From positions 1,170,001 to 1,234,000 of the forward strand of contig NZ_CP049740.1 of the NCBI RefSeq assembly GCF_011100465.1: DNA of 64,000 nt, given 5' to 3'. The DNA comes from Jeotgalibaca arthritidis (GTDB lineage: Bacteria; Bacillota; Bacilli; Lactobacillales; Aerococcaceae). Shown here piece by piece: positions 11,196 to 20,007 of this stretch. Each line of letters starts with the position of its first letter. The first letter of the stretch is position 1. A model generated the notes under the pieces. It searched no databases. It was not told where the DNA came from and worked only from the letters and a program-made list of their open reading frames with translations. The position numbers were made by a program, and so were the translations under genes.

Positions 11196-13764
11196 CGAGC
11201 TAGTGAGACTAGGTCGCCTTAGTACAGACGAGATTTTGAATGAATTAAAAACGGACTTAACGGGTATTAGCCAAGCAGAAGCTCAAACACGCCTAGAAAC
11301 ATATGGCTTGAATGAGGTAGCTGCTCAAAAACCAATGCCATGGTATCGCTTGTTGCTAGAAGGATTCAAAGACCCATTCATTTATGTTTTAGCACTTTTA
11401 ATGGTCGTATCGGCTGCAACAAAGGATTATGATGCCAGTATTATTATGGGATTGATGATTGTCTTTAGTGCCGGCTTGCACTTTTTCCAAGAATACCGTT
11501 CGCAACAAGCCAGCTTAGCTTTAAAAGAATTAATTGAAACAACCACTTCAGTAACACGAGAAGGGGTAACCCAAGAAATTCCGATTGATGAGATTGTACC
11601 GGGTGATATTGTTAACCTATCAACGGGCGATATGATTCCAGCAGATGCACGCTTGATTTGGGCGAAGGATTTATTCGTAAACCAATCTTCGTTAACAGGT
11701 GAATCACTACCGGTTGAAAAATATGTGGCGACAGATGTCCAAGACCGCGATCCAAGTACGGTAACCGCACTTGATTTTGAAAACTTAGCCTTTATGGGAA
11801 CCGACGTTTTGAGTGGCCAAGGAAAAGTACTGGTTTTAAAAACAGGCGAAGCGACTTTCTTTGGTGACATTGCTTCACAGTCTACTAAATCACGCGGCGA
11901 AACAAGCTTTGACCGTGGTGTGAAAAATGTCAGCAAAGTCTTACTACGTTTCATGGCCGTGATGGTGCCGATTGTCTTCTTGATGAATGGTTTTTCAAAA
12001 GGTGATTGGACAGGAGCATTCTTCTTCGCCATTGCCATTGCAGTCGGATTAACGCCAGAAATGTTACCGATGATTGTAACGAGTAATTTGGCAAAAGGCG
12101 CGCTTACGATGTCACGCAAAAAAGTAATTGTTAAAGAGTTAAATGCCATCCAAAATTTAGGTGCTATGGATGTGCTTTGTACCGATAAAACAGGAACTAT
12201 TACAGAAGATAAAGTTGTTTTAGTTGAACACTTGGATCCACTAGGCAATGACAGTGACCAAGTTTTGGCGCTAACCTATATGAATGCCAACTACCAAACC
12301 GGTTGGAAAAACGTAATGGACCATGCAGTTCTTGAATATGTCGAAGAAAATCGTGATGCGGTTAACTTTGCTAAGGCAGAAAAAATTGATGAAATACCCT
12401 TTGATTTTTCACGCCGCCGCCTAACTGTAGCAGTTAAAACAGAGGAAAAGCAGTTGATGATTACAAAAGGCGCAGCTGAAGAAATGCTGTCTATTTGTAA
12501 CCGGGTTGAAATTAATGGTGAAATTTTACCTTTAACAGATGAACTGCGTGCTAACATGACGGCTATTAGCACTAAGCTGAATATGCAAGGCATGCGTGTC
12601 TTGATTGTCGCTTATAAAGAAAACGTTCATGATGAGGCAGTTTATTCAGTGAAAGACGAGCAAGATATGATTATTTCTGGCTTCATGGGCTTCTTGGATC
12701 CACCGAAACAATCATCGATTACAGCGATTAAGTCACTTCATGAGCACGGTGTTAATGTTAAGGTCCTAACGGGAGACAACGAAATTGTTGCCCAAAAGAT
12801 TTGTAAAGACGTAGGCATTGAAGTGAATCGTGCCATTTTAGGAACTGAATTAGACCAAATGAGTGACCAAGACTTGTCAGATGTTGTAGAAGAGGTTAAT
12901 TTATTTGCGAAATTAAACCCTGCACAAAAATCACGTATTCTGTCTTCTCTTCAAGAAAAAGGACATACCGTTGGCTTTATGGGTGATGGTATTAATGATG
13001 CACCTGCACTTCGGACAGCAGACGTTGGTATTTCCGTTGATAATGCGGCAGATATTACCAAAGAAGCAAGTTCAATTATTTTATTAGAGAAAAGTTTGAC
13101 TGTCTTAGAGGATGGCGTATTAGAAGGTCGTAATGTTTTTGGCAATATGATGAAGTACATTAAGATGACTGTTAGTTCGAACTTCGGGAATGTTTTTAGT
13201 GTCTTGATCGCCAGTGCTTTCTTACCATTTTTACCGATGTTATCCATCCAACTATTGGTTCAAAACTTGATCTATGATATTGCACAACTAACGATTCCAT
13301 GGGACCGTATGGATGAGGAAGATTTGATGAAACCAACTAAATGGGATACATCTGACTTGATGACCTTTACCTTTGCGATTGGGCCAATCAGCTCGATTTT
13401 TGATGTACTGACATTCTTAGTAATGTGGTTTGTTTTCAAAGCAAACACGCCGCAAGATGCAGCTCTATTCCACAGTGGCTGGTTTGTTATCGGACTGATT
13501 ACTCAAACGGTTGTTGTTCATGTTATCCGTACGAAAAAAATACCATTTATTCAAAGTCGCGCTGGATTCGGCGTATCACTATCAACTATTTTAGTGGTGA
13601 TTGCAGCCGTATTGATTCCGGGAAGCTTCTTCGGTAGCTATATCGACTTAGTGGCACTACCAACGAACTACTGGTTATGGGCATTCGTCATTATTATTGC
13701 CTATGTGTTAACCACACAAGTCGTGAAGACCATCTATATTAAAGTGAATAAGAAATGGCTGTAA
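11146..13764 (+). CDS. mgtA: magnesium-translocating P-type ATPase
   Basis: An 872-aa P3B-type ATPase importing Mg2+. The actuator motif TGES, the phosphorylation motif LCTDKTGTITED and the hinge MGDGINDAPAL occur in order, with about ten membrane helices and a cation_ATPase_N domain at the start. ATG 11146 is chosen because AAGGGAGAG lies 7-15 nt upstream; the open frame extends 12 codons further without such a site. It is preceded by an M-box, a terminator and a small overlapping ORF, so expression should rise when Mg2+ is low. Confidence 0.94.
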   Translation: MTKKVKHIYVEKKTKNSELVRLGRLSTDEILNELKTDLTGISQAEAQTRLETYGLNEVAAQKPMPWYRLLLEGFKDPFIYVLALLMVVSAATKDYDASIIMGLMIVFSAGLHFFQEYRSQQASLALKELIETTTSVTREGVTQEIPIDEIVPGDIVNLSTGDMIPADARLIWAKDLFVNQSSLTGESLPVEKYVATDVQDRDPSTVTALDFENLAFMGTDVLSGQGKVLVLKTGEATFFGDIASQSTKSRGETSFDRGVKNVSKVLLRFMAVMVPIVFLMNGFSKGDWTGAFFFAIAIAVGLTPEMLPMIVTSNLAKGALTMSRKKVIVKELNAIQNLGAMDVLCTDKTGTITEDKVVLVEHLDPLGNDSDQVLALTYMNANYQTGWKNVMDHAVLEYVEENRDAVNFAKAEKIDEIPFDFSRRRLTVAVKTEEKQLMITKGAAEEMLSICNRVEINGEILPLTDELRANMTAISTKLNMQGMRVLIVAYKENVHDEAVYSVKDEQDMIISGFMGFLDPPKQSSITAIKSLHEHGVNVKVLTGDNEIVAQKICKDVGIEVNRAILGTELDQMSDQDLSDVVEEVNLFAKLNPAQKSRILSSLQEKGHTVGFMGDGINDAPALRTADVGISVDNAADITKEASSIILLEKSLTVLEDGVLEGRNVFGNMMKYIKMTVSSNFGNVFSVLIASAFLPFLPMLSIQLLVQNLIYDIAQLTIPWDRMDEEDLMKPTKWDTSDLMTFTFAIGPISSIFDVLTFLVMWFVFKANTPQDAALFHSGWFVIGLITQTVVVHVIRTKKIPFIQSRAGFGVSLSTILVVIAAVLIPGSFFGSYIDLVALPTNYWLWAFVIIIAYVLTTQVVKTIYIKVNKKWL

Positions 13765-13776
13765 AATGAGCCTAGA

Positions 13777-13918
13777 ATGTCGAGTAGTAGCTGAAAAAAA
13801 GCTGCACTCGACATTTTTTGTGGGAAAAGTGTCGAGTGAGAGGGCCATTTTATCGCTACTCGACATATTTGGAGCGTTTTATGTCGAGTAGGGACTTTAA
13901 ATAGGCTCTAGTTGACAT
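13777..13918. repeat. tandem hairpin array B (three copies)
   Basis: Three hairpins in a row share one stem. Left arms ATGTCGAGTAG, TGTCGAGTGAG and ATGTCGAGTAG (13777, 13830, 13881) pair with CTCGACAT, CTACTCGACA and CTCTAGTTGACAT (about 13807, 13856, 13906). Loops differ. The first has a T-run and may end mgtA. Confidence 0.8.
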
Positions 13919-13942
13919 TTTTGCCTAAAAATCGCTTAATGA

Positions 13943-14001
13943 TTGACTAATTAGCAAATGGTGGTAGAATAAAGATAACATATGAATACTTATTCATGTG
14001 T
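13943..14001 (+). promoter_or_regulatory. promoter and ArsR/SmtB-type operator of the Zn/Cd ATPase
   Basis: TTGACT (13943) and TAGAAT (13965) are spaced 16 nt. Directly downstream lies a 6-4-6 perfect palindrome ATGAATACTTATTCAT (13982-13997), extendable to 10-4-10 with one mismatch. It matches the TGAA-N6-TTCA pattern bound by CzrA/SmtB-type zinc sensors. No ArsR-family gene is in this window, so the regulator must be elsewhere. Confidence 0.8.
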
Positions 14002-14054
14002 AAGTCGCAACGGTTTCGATTTACATCCGTTGTTAGGAGAGTGGAGGGAATTTT

Positions 14055-16211
14055 ATGACAACTAAAAAGCAATACGAATGGCTATTAGAAGGCATTGATT
14101 GCGCTAATTGCGCAGCCAAAGTCGAACATGCCGTTGGAAAAATAGAAGGTGTGTCCGCTAGTAACGTTAATTTTATGACTAAGACTCTTCAATTTGAACT
14201 GGATCAACCAACTGAACAACAATTAAATAGAGTTAAAGAAACCATTCATCAAGTAGAACCCGATGTGACCACCCTTGATAAAAAAACGGGACAGCCTATT
14301 GGACAAAACATTGATGACCACCATGACCACGACCATCATCACGACCACCATGGGCATAGCCACGGTGATAGTAATGTCAGCCGTTCAATCATTCGATTAG
14401 TGGTGACTCTAATTATTTTAGTAGTAGCTGTGTTGGCGCCTTTAGCATCAACGGCTAGTTTAATATTATTTATTCTCGCTTATTTGGTGGCAGGCTACGA
14501 TGTCATCTGGACAGCTATCCGCAATCTTTTTAACGGCCGGATTTTTGATGAAAATTTCTTGATGACAGTCGCCACCTTAAGTGCCTTTTATATTCGTGAA
14601 TTTCCTGAGGCAGTATCGGTGATGTTGTTTTATCAAATCGGCGAACTCTTTCAAGATATTGCGGTTGATCGGTCGAGACGGTCTATTGCTGATTTGATGG
14701 CGATACGCCCTGACTACGCTAATCTCAAACAAGCGGATGGTAGCAGCCAGCGCGTTAATCCTGAAGATGTGCAAGTAGGCGACATTATTGTGATTCACCC
14801 CGGCGAAAAAGTGGCGTTAGATGGCCTCGTCCAAAGTGGTCAAACGTCCGTTGATACAGCAGCCTTAACCGGTGAATCAATGCCACGTACTGTTGCTGCC
14901 GGCGAAGAAGTCTTGAGCGGCTTCGTCAACTTAACGGGTGTGGTGGAAGTTGAGGTTACTAAGCAGTTTTCAGATTCAACGGTTGTTAAAATTCTTGATT
15001 TGGTTGAAAATGCCAGCAGTCGAAAAGCACCAACTGAAACCTTTATTAGTAAATTTGCTCGTGTATATACGCCAGTTGTCGTTGCGATTGCCGTTCTATT
15101 GGCAGTTCTACCACCCTTACTAATGGGTGCTAGCTTTAATGAATGGCTTTACCGAGCAAGTATCTTCCTAGTGATTTCATGTCCGTGTGCCCTAGTCGTG
15201 TCCATTCCAGTTGGTTTCTTTGGCGGGATTGGTTCAGCTTCTCGTAAGGGAATTCTGGTTAAAGGAAGTAATTTTTTGGAAGCTTTAAATGATGTGGCCT
15301 ATGTGGTCATGGACAAAACAGGGACGCTGACAAAAGGTAAATTTGAGGTGACAGCTATTCATCCAGCTGAAGGATGGACGAAAGAGCAACTCTTGGAGCA
15401 AGCAGCTCAAGCAGAATATTACTCCAACCACCCGATCGCTAAGTCTGTTCAAGTTGCTTATGGTCAGGCCATTGATCCTAATACGATCGAAGATTATCAC
15501 GAAGAAGCAGGTCATGGCATCACCGTTAAAATTGCGGGTCAATCTGTTTTAGTAGGAAACCGCCAATTGATGGCTGATCATCACATTGCAGTTTCAGACC
15601 ATTCAGCAAGTGGCACTATGATTTATGTAGCCGTTGATGGTCAGTATGCTGGCGTGATTGTGATTGGTGACCAAATTAAAGACGATGCAAAAGCGACCGT
15701 TCAACAATTAAAAGCAGCCGGCGTTCGCCAAATCACCATGTTAACGGGTGACAGCAAAACCGTTGCGGATCAAGTGGGACAAGAGCTTGGGATAGATGAG
15801 GTTTATGCGGAACTACTCCCTCAAGATAAGGTGGCTCAAATTGAGGCTATTATGGAGAGGAAAACAGCTAAAGAAAAAGTAGTTTTCGTTGGCGATGGAA
15901 TTAATGATACACCGGTCTTGGCTCGCGCTGATATTGGGATTGCTATGGGTGGACTCGGCTCAGATGCTGCAATTGAAGCGGCAGATATTGTTATTATGGA
16001 TGACCAGCCGTCTAAAGTTGCCACAGCCATTCAAGTCGCAAAAGACACCCGCAAAATTGTTTGGCAAAATATTATTTTTGCGATGGCAGTTAAAGGTTTG
16101 TTCCTCCTGTTAGGTGCCTTTGGACTAGCTAGCATGTGGGAAGCCGTCTTTGCTGATGTTGGTGTGACTGTTTTGGCCGTTTTAAATGCCATGCGAATGA
16201 TGAAAAAATAA
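14055..16211 (+). CDS. cadA: Zn2+/Cd2+/Pb2+-exporting P1B-type ATPase (CadA/ZntA type)
   Basis: A 718-aa heavy-metal efflux pump. It has an N-terminal HMA domain with GIDCANCAAK (Cys16, Cys19), a His/Asp-rich linker of about 20 residues (near 87-106), the transmembrane metal motif SCPCAL (residues 375-380), the phosphorylation motif DKTGTLTKG (Asp420) and GDGINDTPVLA. The CPC motif places it in the P1B-2 group. The upstream operator supports zinc-type induction. A terminator follows. CadA is preferred over copper pumps because the linker and CPC context are typical of Zn/Cd. Confidence 0.9.
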   Translation: MTTKKQYEWLLEGIDCANCAAKVEHAVGKIEGVSASNVNFMTKTLQFELDQPTEQQLNRVKETIHQVEPDVTTLDKKTGQPIGQNIDDHHDHDHHHDHHGHSHGDSNVSRSIIRLVVTLIILVVAVLAPLASTASLILFILAYLVAGYDVIWTAIRNLFNGRIFDENFLMTVATLSAFYIREFPEAVSVMLFYQIGELFQDIAVDRSRRSIADLMAIRPDYANLKQADGSSQRVNPEDVQVGDIIVIHPGEKVALDGLVQSGQTSVDTAALTGESMPRTVAAGEEVLSGFVNLTGVVEVEVTKQFSDSTVVKILDLVENASSRKAPTETFISKFARVYTPVVVAIAVLLAVLPPLLMGASFNEWLYRASIFLVISCPCALVVSIPVGFFGGIGSASRKGILVKGSNFLEALNDVAYVVMDKTGTLTKGKFEVTAIHPAEGWTKEQLLEQAAQAEYYSNHPIAKSVQVAYGQAIDPNTIEDYHEEAGHGITVKIAGQSVLVGNRQLMADHHIAVSDHSASGTMIYVAVDGQYAGVIVIGDQIKDDAKATVQQLKAAGVRQITMLTGDSKTVADQVGQELGIDEVYAELLPQDKVAQIEAIMERKTAKEKVVFVGDGINDTPVLARADIGIAMGGLGSDAAIEAADIVIMDDQPSKVATAIQVAKDTRKIVWQNIIFAMAVKGLFLLLGAFGLASMWEAVFADVGVTVLAVLNAMRMMKK

Positions 16212-16233
16212 GCAGATCTATGATACAGCTATC

Positions 16234-16272
16234 AAAAAAGAGCTGAGACCACTTTGGTCCCAGCTCTTTTTC
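16234..16272. terminator. bidirectional terminator between the ATPase and the ECF gene
   Basis: A stem AAAAAAGAGCTGAGACCA pairing with TGGTCCCAGCTCTTTTT around a 3-nt loop serves both converging genes. Confidence 0.88.
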
Positions 16273-16859
16273 TATTTTCTTCTAGCTTTTAATAAGGCTT
16301 TGCTAACAATTGGGGCTAGAATAGCGGAGGCAACGGCTTCAGCTATCCCATTTGTTGCAACAATAACGGATAGGGCAGACATCAAGTTAGCTGGAGCTAC
16401 ATCTAGAGCAGCTGCATACTCATTTCCGAATAAGAGGGCGATAAAGCCGAGTACTAAAACAGTATTAGTCAATGACCCAACGACGGCACCGACTGCCATG
16501 CCGAGGCTATCTTTTCCTTTTTTCTGGAAAAAACGGAAGGTCATGCCGGCAGTTAAACCGATGAGTATCCGCGGAACAAGTGAAATGAGCGGATTGGTAA
16601 AGAGTAATAAATCCAGTGGCGACGCAGGTAGTGTATAGGCTTTGATCATTCGAACGACGCCCCAAACACCACCGACGAACATGCCTTCTTTCGTACCAAG
16701 AACAAAGCTAGCGATAATAACAGTAATTTGAATAATGGTCGGGTTAAGTGGCGGAATCGGAATGTTTCCTAGGAAGGGAACAAAATTTTGAATAATAATA
16801 ATAGCGGTTAGAATGCCTAAGATGGCAATTCGGTATGTTTTATTTTTCGAATCTTTCAT
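16272..16859 (-). CDS. ECF transporter S component, probably pantothenate-type
   Basis: A 195-aa membrane protein with about six helices and the ECF S-component fold. GTKEGMFVGGVWG after the second helix and GSLTNTVLVLG in the fifth resemble the PanT group rather than RibU or ThiT. It would bind a vitamin and share the EcfA/A'/T module encoded elsewhere. AGGAGAG precedes the ATG. No riboswitch is recognised in its leader. The substrate assignment is tentative. Confidence 0.7.
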   Translation of the reverse strand: MKDSKNKTYRIAILGILTAIIIIQNFVPFLGNIPIPPLNPTIIQITVIIASFVLGTKEGMFVGGVWGVVRMIKAYTLPASPLDLLLFTNPLISLVPRILIGLTAGMTFRFFQKKGKDSLGMAVGAVVGSLTNTVLVLGFIALLFGNEYAAALDVAPANLMSALSVIVATNGIAEAVASAILAPIVSKALLKARRK

Positions 16860-17020
16860 AGTGACTCTCCTTTTTAAGGGTTAGAAATTTAGTAATTATC
16901 ATTTTAGCAGATATGAGCCAAGAAAGCACGGTTTGCTGTTTTAGCTGTTTTTTCTTTTATTTTGCGTTAAACTATAATTAGCATGACGAAGTGATTAAGG
17001 TTGAAAAGGAGAGGAATCAA

Positions 17021-17302
17021 ATGGAAGAATTGAAGAAAATTTTCTTAGCTGGTGTTGGCTTGACCTCTACATCTGTCGAAAAGGCGGAGAAACTCATTAA
17101 CGAAATGGTTGAAAAAGGCCGCGTCACTGTTCAAGAAGGAAAAGATTTACAGAGCGAATTAAAACGTAAAATTACCGACAAACGTCCCGTTCAAAAAGAC
17201 GAGCTAGACCACTTGGACTACGCGTCTAAAGAAGAGGTTGCAGCATTGGAAGTAAAACTAGATGAATTAGGCAAAAAACTAGACCAATTGTTAGAAAAAT
17301 AA
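17021..17302 (+). CDS. phasin-like coiled-coil protein
   Basis: A 93-aa hydrophilic protein starting MEELKKIFLAGVG, with heptad-like helices (EKAEKLINEMVEKGR and the C-terminal VKLDELGKKLDQLLEK). It resembles the short phasin / polyhydroxyalkanoate-granule-like family common in Firmicutes. ATG 17021 follows GGAGAGG; the longer frame begins 30 nt earlier without support. It lies 21 nt upstream of an ABC1-family kinase gene, a frequent pairing. No PHA genes are seen, so a storage-granule role is not claimed. Confidence 0.7.
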   Translation: MEELKKIFLAGVGLTSTSVEKAEKLINEMVEKGRVTVQEGKDLQSELKRKITDKRPVQKDELDHLDYASKEEVAALEVKLDELGKKLDQLLEK

Positions 17303-17323
17303 GGATGGCAAGGGGAGATTATT

Positions 17324-18913
17324 ATGTCAGATGATAAACGATTACGCGAAATTGTACGTGTCTTATCTTCATACGGTCTTCGTTTTGTTTACCATCACAA
17401 AATTCAAAATAAACCAGACGCTGTCGATATTGATGCCGTCAATCTGCGACGGGCTTTTGAAAAATTAGGGCCTAGCTTTATTAAGATTGGCCAAATTTTA
17501 TCGACTCGTTTGGATATTCTCCCCCAAGCCTTTGTTGATGAATTAGCCTTGCTGCAAGATCGTGCGCCGGAGTTTCCCTTTGAAGAAGTGGAACGTATTT
17601 TCTTTGAAGAGACTGGCTTATCCTTGGGCGAGGTCTTTTTGTCAATCGATGAAAAACCGCTCGCTAGTGCCTCGATTGCACAAGTTCACAAGGCCGTGTT
17701 GCGAACGGGTGAATCCGTGATATTAAAGGTACAGCGCCCGATTATTGATGAAACCTTAATTCGTGATTTGGATATTTTAATTCGTCTCAGCGAGTGGATG
17801 CCACCGGGGATTATTGATGTTATCGACCCTAAAGAAGCGCTAGAGCAAGTGAAAGAAACCACTTTGGTCGAACTGGATTTTCGTAATGAAGCCCGCTTGT
17901 TGAACGAGTTTCGTGACCACAATAAACATGTGGCTTGTATCGGTGTGCCGAAAGTTTACGAAGGGCTGACCAAGCGTCGTGTTCTGGTGGAAGAATTTAT
18001 TGATGGTGTTAAAATTACCAATAAAGTGGCGTTAGAAGAACTTGGCTATGATATGGATGATATTAGTCAGAAGTTGATGATGTCTTATTTGAAGCAGCTA
18101 TTTAAAGATGGATTTTTCCATGGCGATCCACATCCAGGCAATTTTTTAATCCATGATAGTAAAATTTATTTTATTGATTTTGGTATTATGGGTCGTTTGA
18201 ACGATGATATGCGTCGCTCACTCAACCAATTAATTGAAGGATTGGCTAGTAAGGACATTGATCTGATGGTGAGTGTTTGTTTGGAACTGGCAACACCTCG
18301 TGAACCACTAGATAAACGTCGTCTCTACACTGATATCGAGCATATGTTTGATGTTTACTTGAGTAATGATATGAAAAATGTGCATATGACTGAATTTATT
18401 ACTGATTTTATTCGGATGTTTAAACGTCATAATCTGGTTATACCGAGTGAATTAACTATTTTAGCCAAGGCGCTGTCGATTTTGGAAGGGGTCTTTCAAG
18501 ATTTGTCACCAGATCTCAACCTTATCCGTATTGCCAAGGACTACTTACGCGAAAATATGACGTTGGATAGTGTGATGGAGCGCTTTAACAAAGAAAAACT
18601 ACTCGTTCAAAGTTATCAGCTTGTTAAAGATATGAGCGAACTGCCGACCAATGTTTCTAAGCTGCTCAAACAAATTGTCAACGGTCGCTTGCGCTTGAAT
18701 ATTGATATGGATGACTTTGACGAAAAATGGACGGACGTTAAGAAGATGTTTAACCGAGTTGTGATGTCTTTAATTATTGTGGGTTTATTGTTGTCATCAG
18801 CGTTAATGACGGGGACAGAAAGCGGAGAATATTTAGGACAAGCCGGTTTTATCATTTCAGGTCTCTTTGGTATTTGGCTGTTAATTTCCATTTATCGATC
18901 AGGTAATTTGTGA
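17324..18913 (+). CDS. ABC1/UbiB-family atypical kinase
   Basis: A 529-aa member of the ABC1/ADCK/UbiB family. The N-terminal family motif LGPSFIKIGQILSTR, a lysine in VILKVQRP, FFHGDPHPGN and the metal-binding FIDFGIMG are all visible. Two C-terminal membrane helices (about 475-525) anchor it. Family members act as ATPases or kinases linked to isoprenoid-quinone lipids; the substrate in Firmicutes is not established. It is transcribed with the phasin-like gene. Confidence 0.88.
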   Translation: MSDDKRLREIVRVLSSYGLRFVYHHKIQNKPDAVDIDAVNLRRAFEKLGPSFIKIGQILSTRLDILPQAFVDELALLQDRAPEFPFEEVERIFFEETGLSLGEVFLSIDEKPLASASIAQVHKAVLRTGESVILKVQRPIIDETLIRDLDILIRLSEWMPPGIIDVIDPKEALEQVKETTLVELDFRNEARLLNEFRDHNKHVACIGVPKVYEGLTKRRVLVEEFIDGVKITNKVALEELGYDMDDISQKLMMSYLKQLFKDGFFHGDPHPGNFLIHDSKIYFIDFGIMGRLNDDMRRSLNQLIEGLASKDIDLMVSVCLELATPREPLDKRRLYTDIEHMFDVYLSNDMKNVHMTEFITDFIRMFKRHNLVIPSELTILAKALSILEGVFQDLSPDLNLIRIAKDYLRENMTLDSVMERFNKEKLLVQSYQLVKDMSELPTNVSKLLKQIVNGRLRLNIDMDDFDEKWTDVKKMFNRVVMSLIIVGLLLSSALMTGTESGEYLGQAGFIISGLFGIWLLISIYRSGNL

Positions 18914-18951
18914 CGTTTGATTAGAAAATGATTAAAATGCAGTGGACCATA

Positions 18952-18980
18952 TTGAAAAAGATAGCGGATTATTTTATGAT
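18952..18980 (+). promoter_or_regulatory. promoter of the tRNA pair
   Basis: TTGAAA and TATGAT are separated by 17 nt and lie 32 nt before tRNA-Tyr. Confidence 0.65.
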
Positions 18981-19011
18981 AAATGAGTCCGAAATTTTAA
19001 AGGATGTTTTT

Positions 19012-19092
19012 GGAGGGGTAGCGAAGTGGCTAAACGCGGCGGACTGTAAATCCGCTCCTTCGGGTTCGGCAGTTCGAATCTGCCCCCCTCCA
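19012..19092 (+). tRNA. tRNA-Tyr (GTA)
   Basis: An 81-nt class II tRNA. The acceptor GGAGGGG pairs with CCCCTCC, the anticodon loop CTGTAAA holds GTA, and a long variable arm (TCCTTCGGG region) precedes the T-loop GTTCGAATC. CCA is not encoded. Confidence 0.97.
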
Positions 19093-19102
19093 TTTTAATT
19101 TT

Positions 19103-19174
19103 TGGGGTATAGCCAAGCGGTAAGGCAACGGACTTTGACTCCGTCACTCGTTGGTTCGAATCCAGCTACCCCAG
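19103..19174 (+). tRNA. tRNA-Gln (TTG)
   Basis: A 72-nt tRNA with acceptor TGGGGTA/TACCCCA, anticodon loop CTTTGAC holding TTG, and T-loop GTTCGAATC. It lies 10 nt after tRNA-Tyr. CCA is not encoded. Confidence 0.97.
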
Positions 19175-19188
19175 TCATAAAGACTGTT

Positions 19189-19213
19189 AACCAGGATAAA
19201 TCCTGGTTTTTTT
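19189..19213 (+). terminator. tRNA operon terminator
   Basis: AACCAGGA and TCCTGGTT pair around TAAA and are followed by Ts. Confidence 0.9.
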
Positions 19214-19251
19214 ATTTTCTTTAAAAACTTTATAAAAAAATCAATAGTGTG

Positions 19252-19280
19252 TTGCTTATTGATTGTGAATTAGGTATTAT
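19252..19280 (+). promoter_or_regulatory. promoter of the azoreductase gene
   Basis: TTGCTT and TATTAT with a 17-nt spacer, 36 nt upstream of the start codon. Confidence 0.65.
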
Positions 19281-19316
19281 ACTTTAAGTAAGTAAAAAAG
19301 AATTTTGGAGGCAATT

Positions 19317-19946
19317 ATGAATATTTTAATCGTTAAAGCAAACGACCGCCCAGCAACAGAGAGTATTTCAAGCCGCATGTTCGAAACATTTTATGAAGAA
19401 GTAAAAAACAACGAAAAATTAGATGTGACTGTTTATGATATTTACAAAGAAGACATGCCATACATTGGTCAAGATTTATTTGGCGCATTTGGAAAAATGG
19501 CAAGTGGTGAAGCTTTAACTGCTGCTGAAGAAGCAGTTGTAGCAGCTAATCAAAAAGCCCGCGATGCCTTTACAGCAGCAGATGTTGTTGTTATTGCATT
19601 CCCACTATGGAACTTAACCATTCCAGCTAAATTACAAACATTTATCGATTACATTTTTGCAGGTGGTTATACATTCAAGTATGATGAAACTGGAAAAATG
19701 GTTGCCTTATTACCAGACAAAAAAGTGATCTTAATGAATGCTCGTGGTGGTGTTTATTCAACAAACGAGATGCAAGCAATGGAAATGAGTGTGAACTATT
19801 TACGTAACGTTTTCGCAGGTATCTTCCAAAATGAAATTATCGATGAAATCATTATTGAAGGACACAACAAAGATCCAGAACGCGCACAAGAAATTATTGA
19901 AACAGGTTTAGAAAAAGTAAGACAAGCAGCAAGAAACTTAGGATAA
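19317..19946 (+). CDS. azoR: FMN-dependent NADH-azoreductase
   Basis: A 209-aa flavodoxin-fold quinone/azo reductase. The N-terminal strand NILIVKAN is followed by the FMN phosphate region, VVVIAFPLWNLTIPAKLQTFIDY (FMN isoalloxazine loop) is near residue 97, and NARGGVY near residue 142 is a typical AzoR motif. ATG 19317 follows TTTTGGAGG; four upstream codons of the open frame are ignored. It probably detoxifies quinones and is monocistronic, with its own promoter and a strong terminator. Confidence 0.92.
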   Translation: MNILIVKANDRPATESISSRMFETFYEEVKNNEKLDVTVYDIYKEDMPYIGQDLFGAFGKMASGEALTAAEEAVVAANQKARDAFTAADVVVIAFPLWNLTIPAKLQTFIDYIFAGGYTFKYDETGKMVALLPDKKVILMNARGGVYSTNEMQAMEMSVNYLRNVFAGIFQNEIIDEIIIEGHNKDPERAQEIIETGLEKVRQAARNLG

Positions 19947-19953
19947 TCGACAT

Positions 19954-20007
19954 AAAAAAACAAACGATGATGGCGTTTAAAATGACGCCATCATCGTTTG
20001 TTTTTTT
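19954..20007. terminator. bidirectional terminator after azoR
   Basis: A stem of more than 20 bp (ACAAACGATGATGGCGT and its complement) flanked by A7 and T7 runs, between converging genes. Confidence 0.93.

Noticed and set aside
11427-12248. Long antisense frames inside mgtA and other large genes
   Set aside because: They mirror the codon pattern of the sense gene, lack start signals and show no family resemblance.
13777-13918. CRISPR-like repeated spacing downstream of mgtA
   Set aside because: The repeated unit is itself a full hairpin, spacing is irregular, there are only three copies and no cas genes; it is not a CRISPR array.
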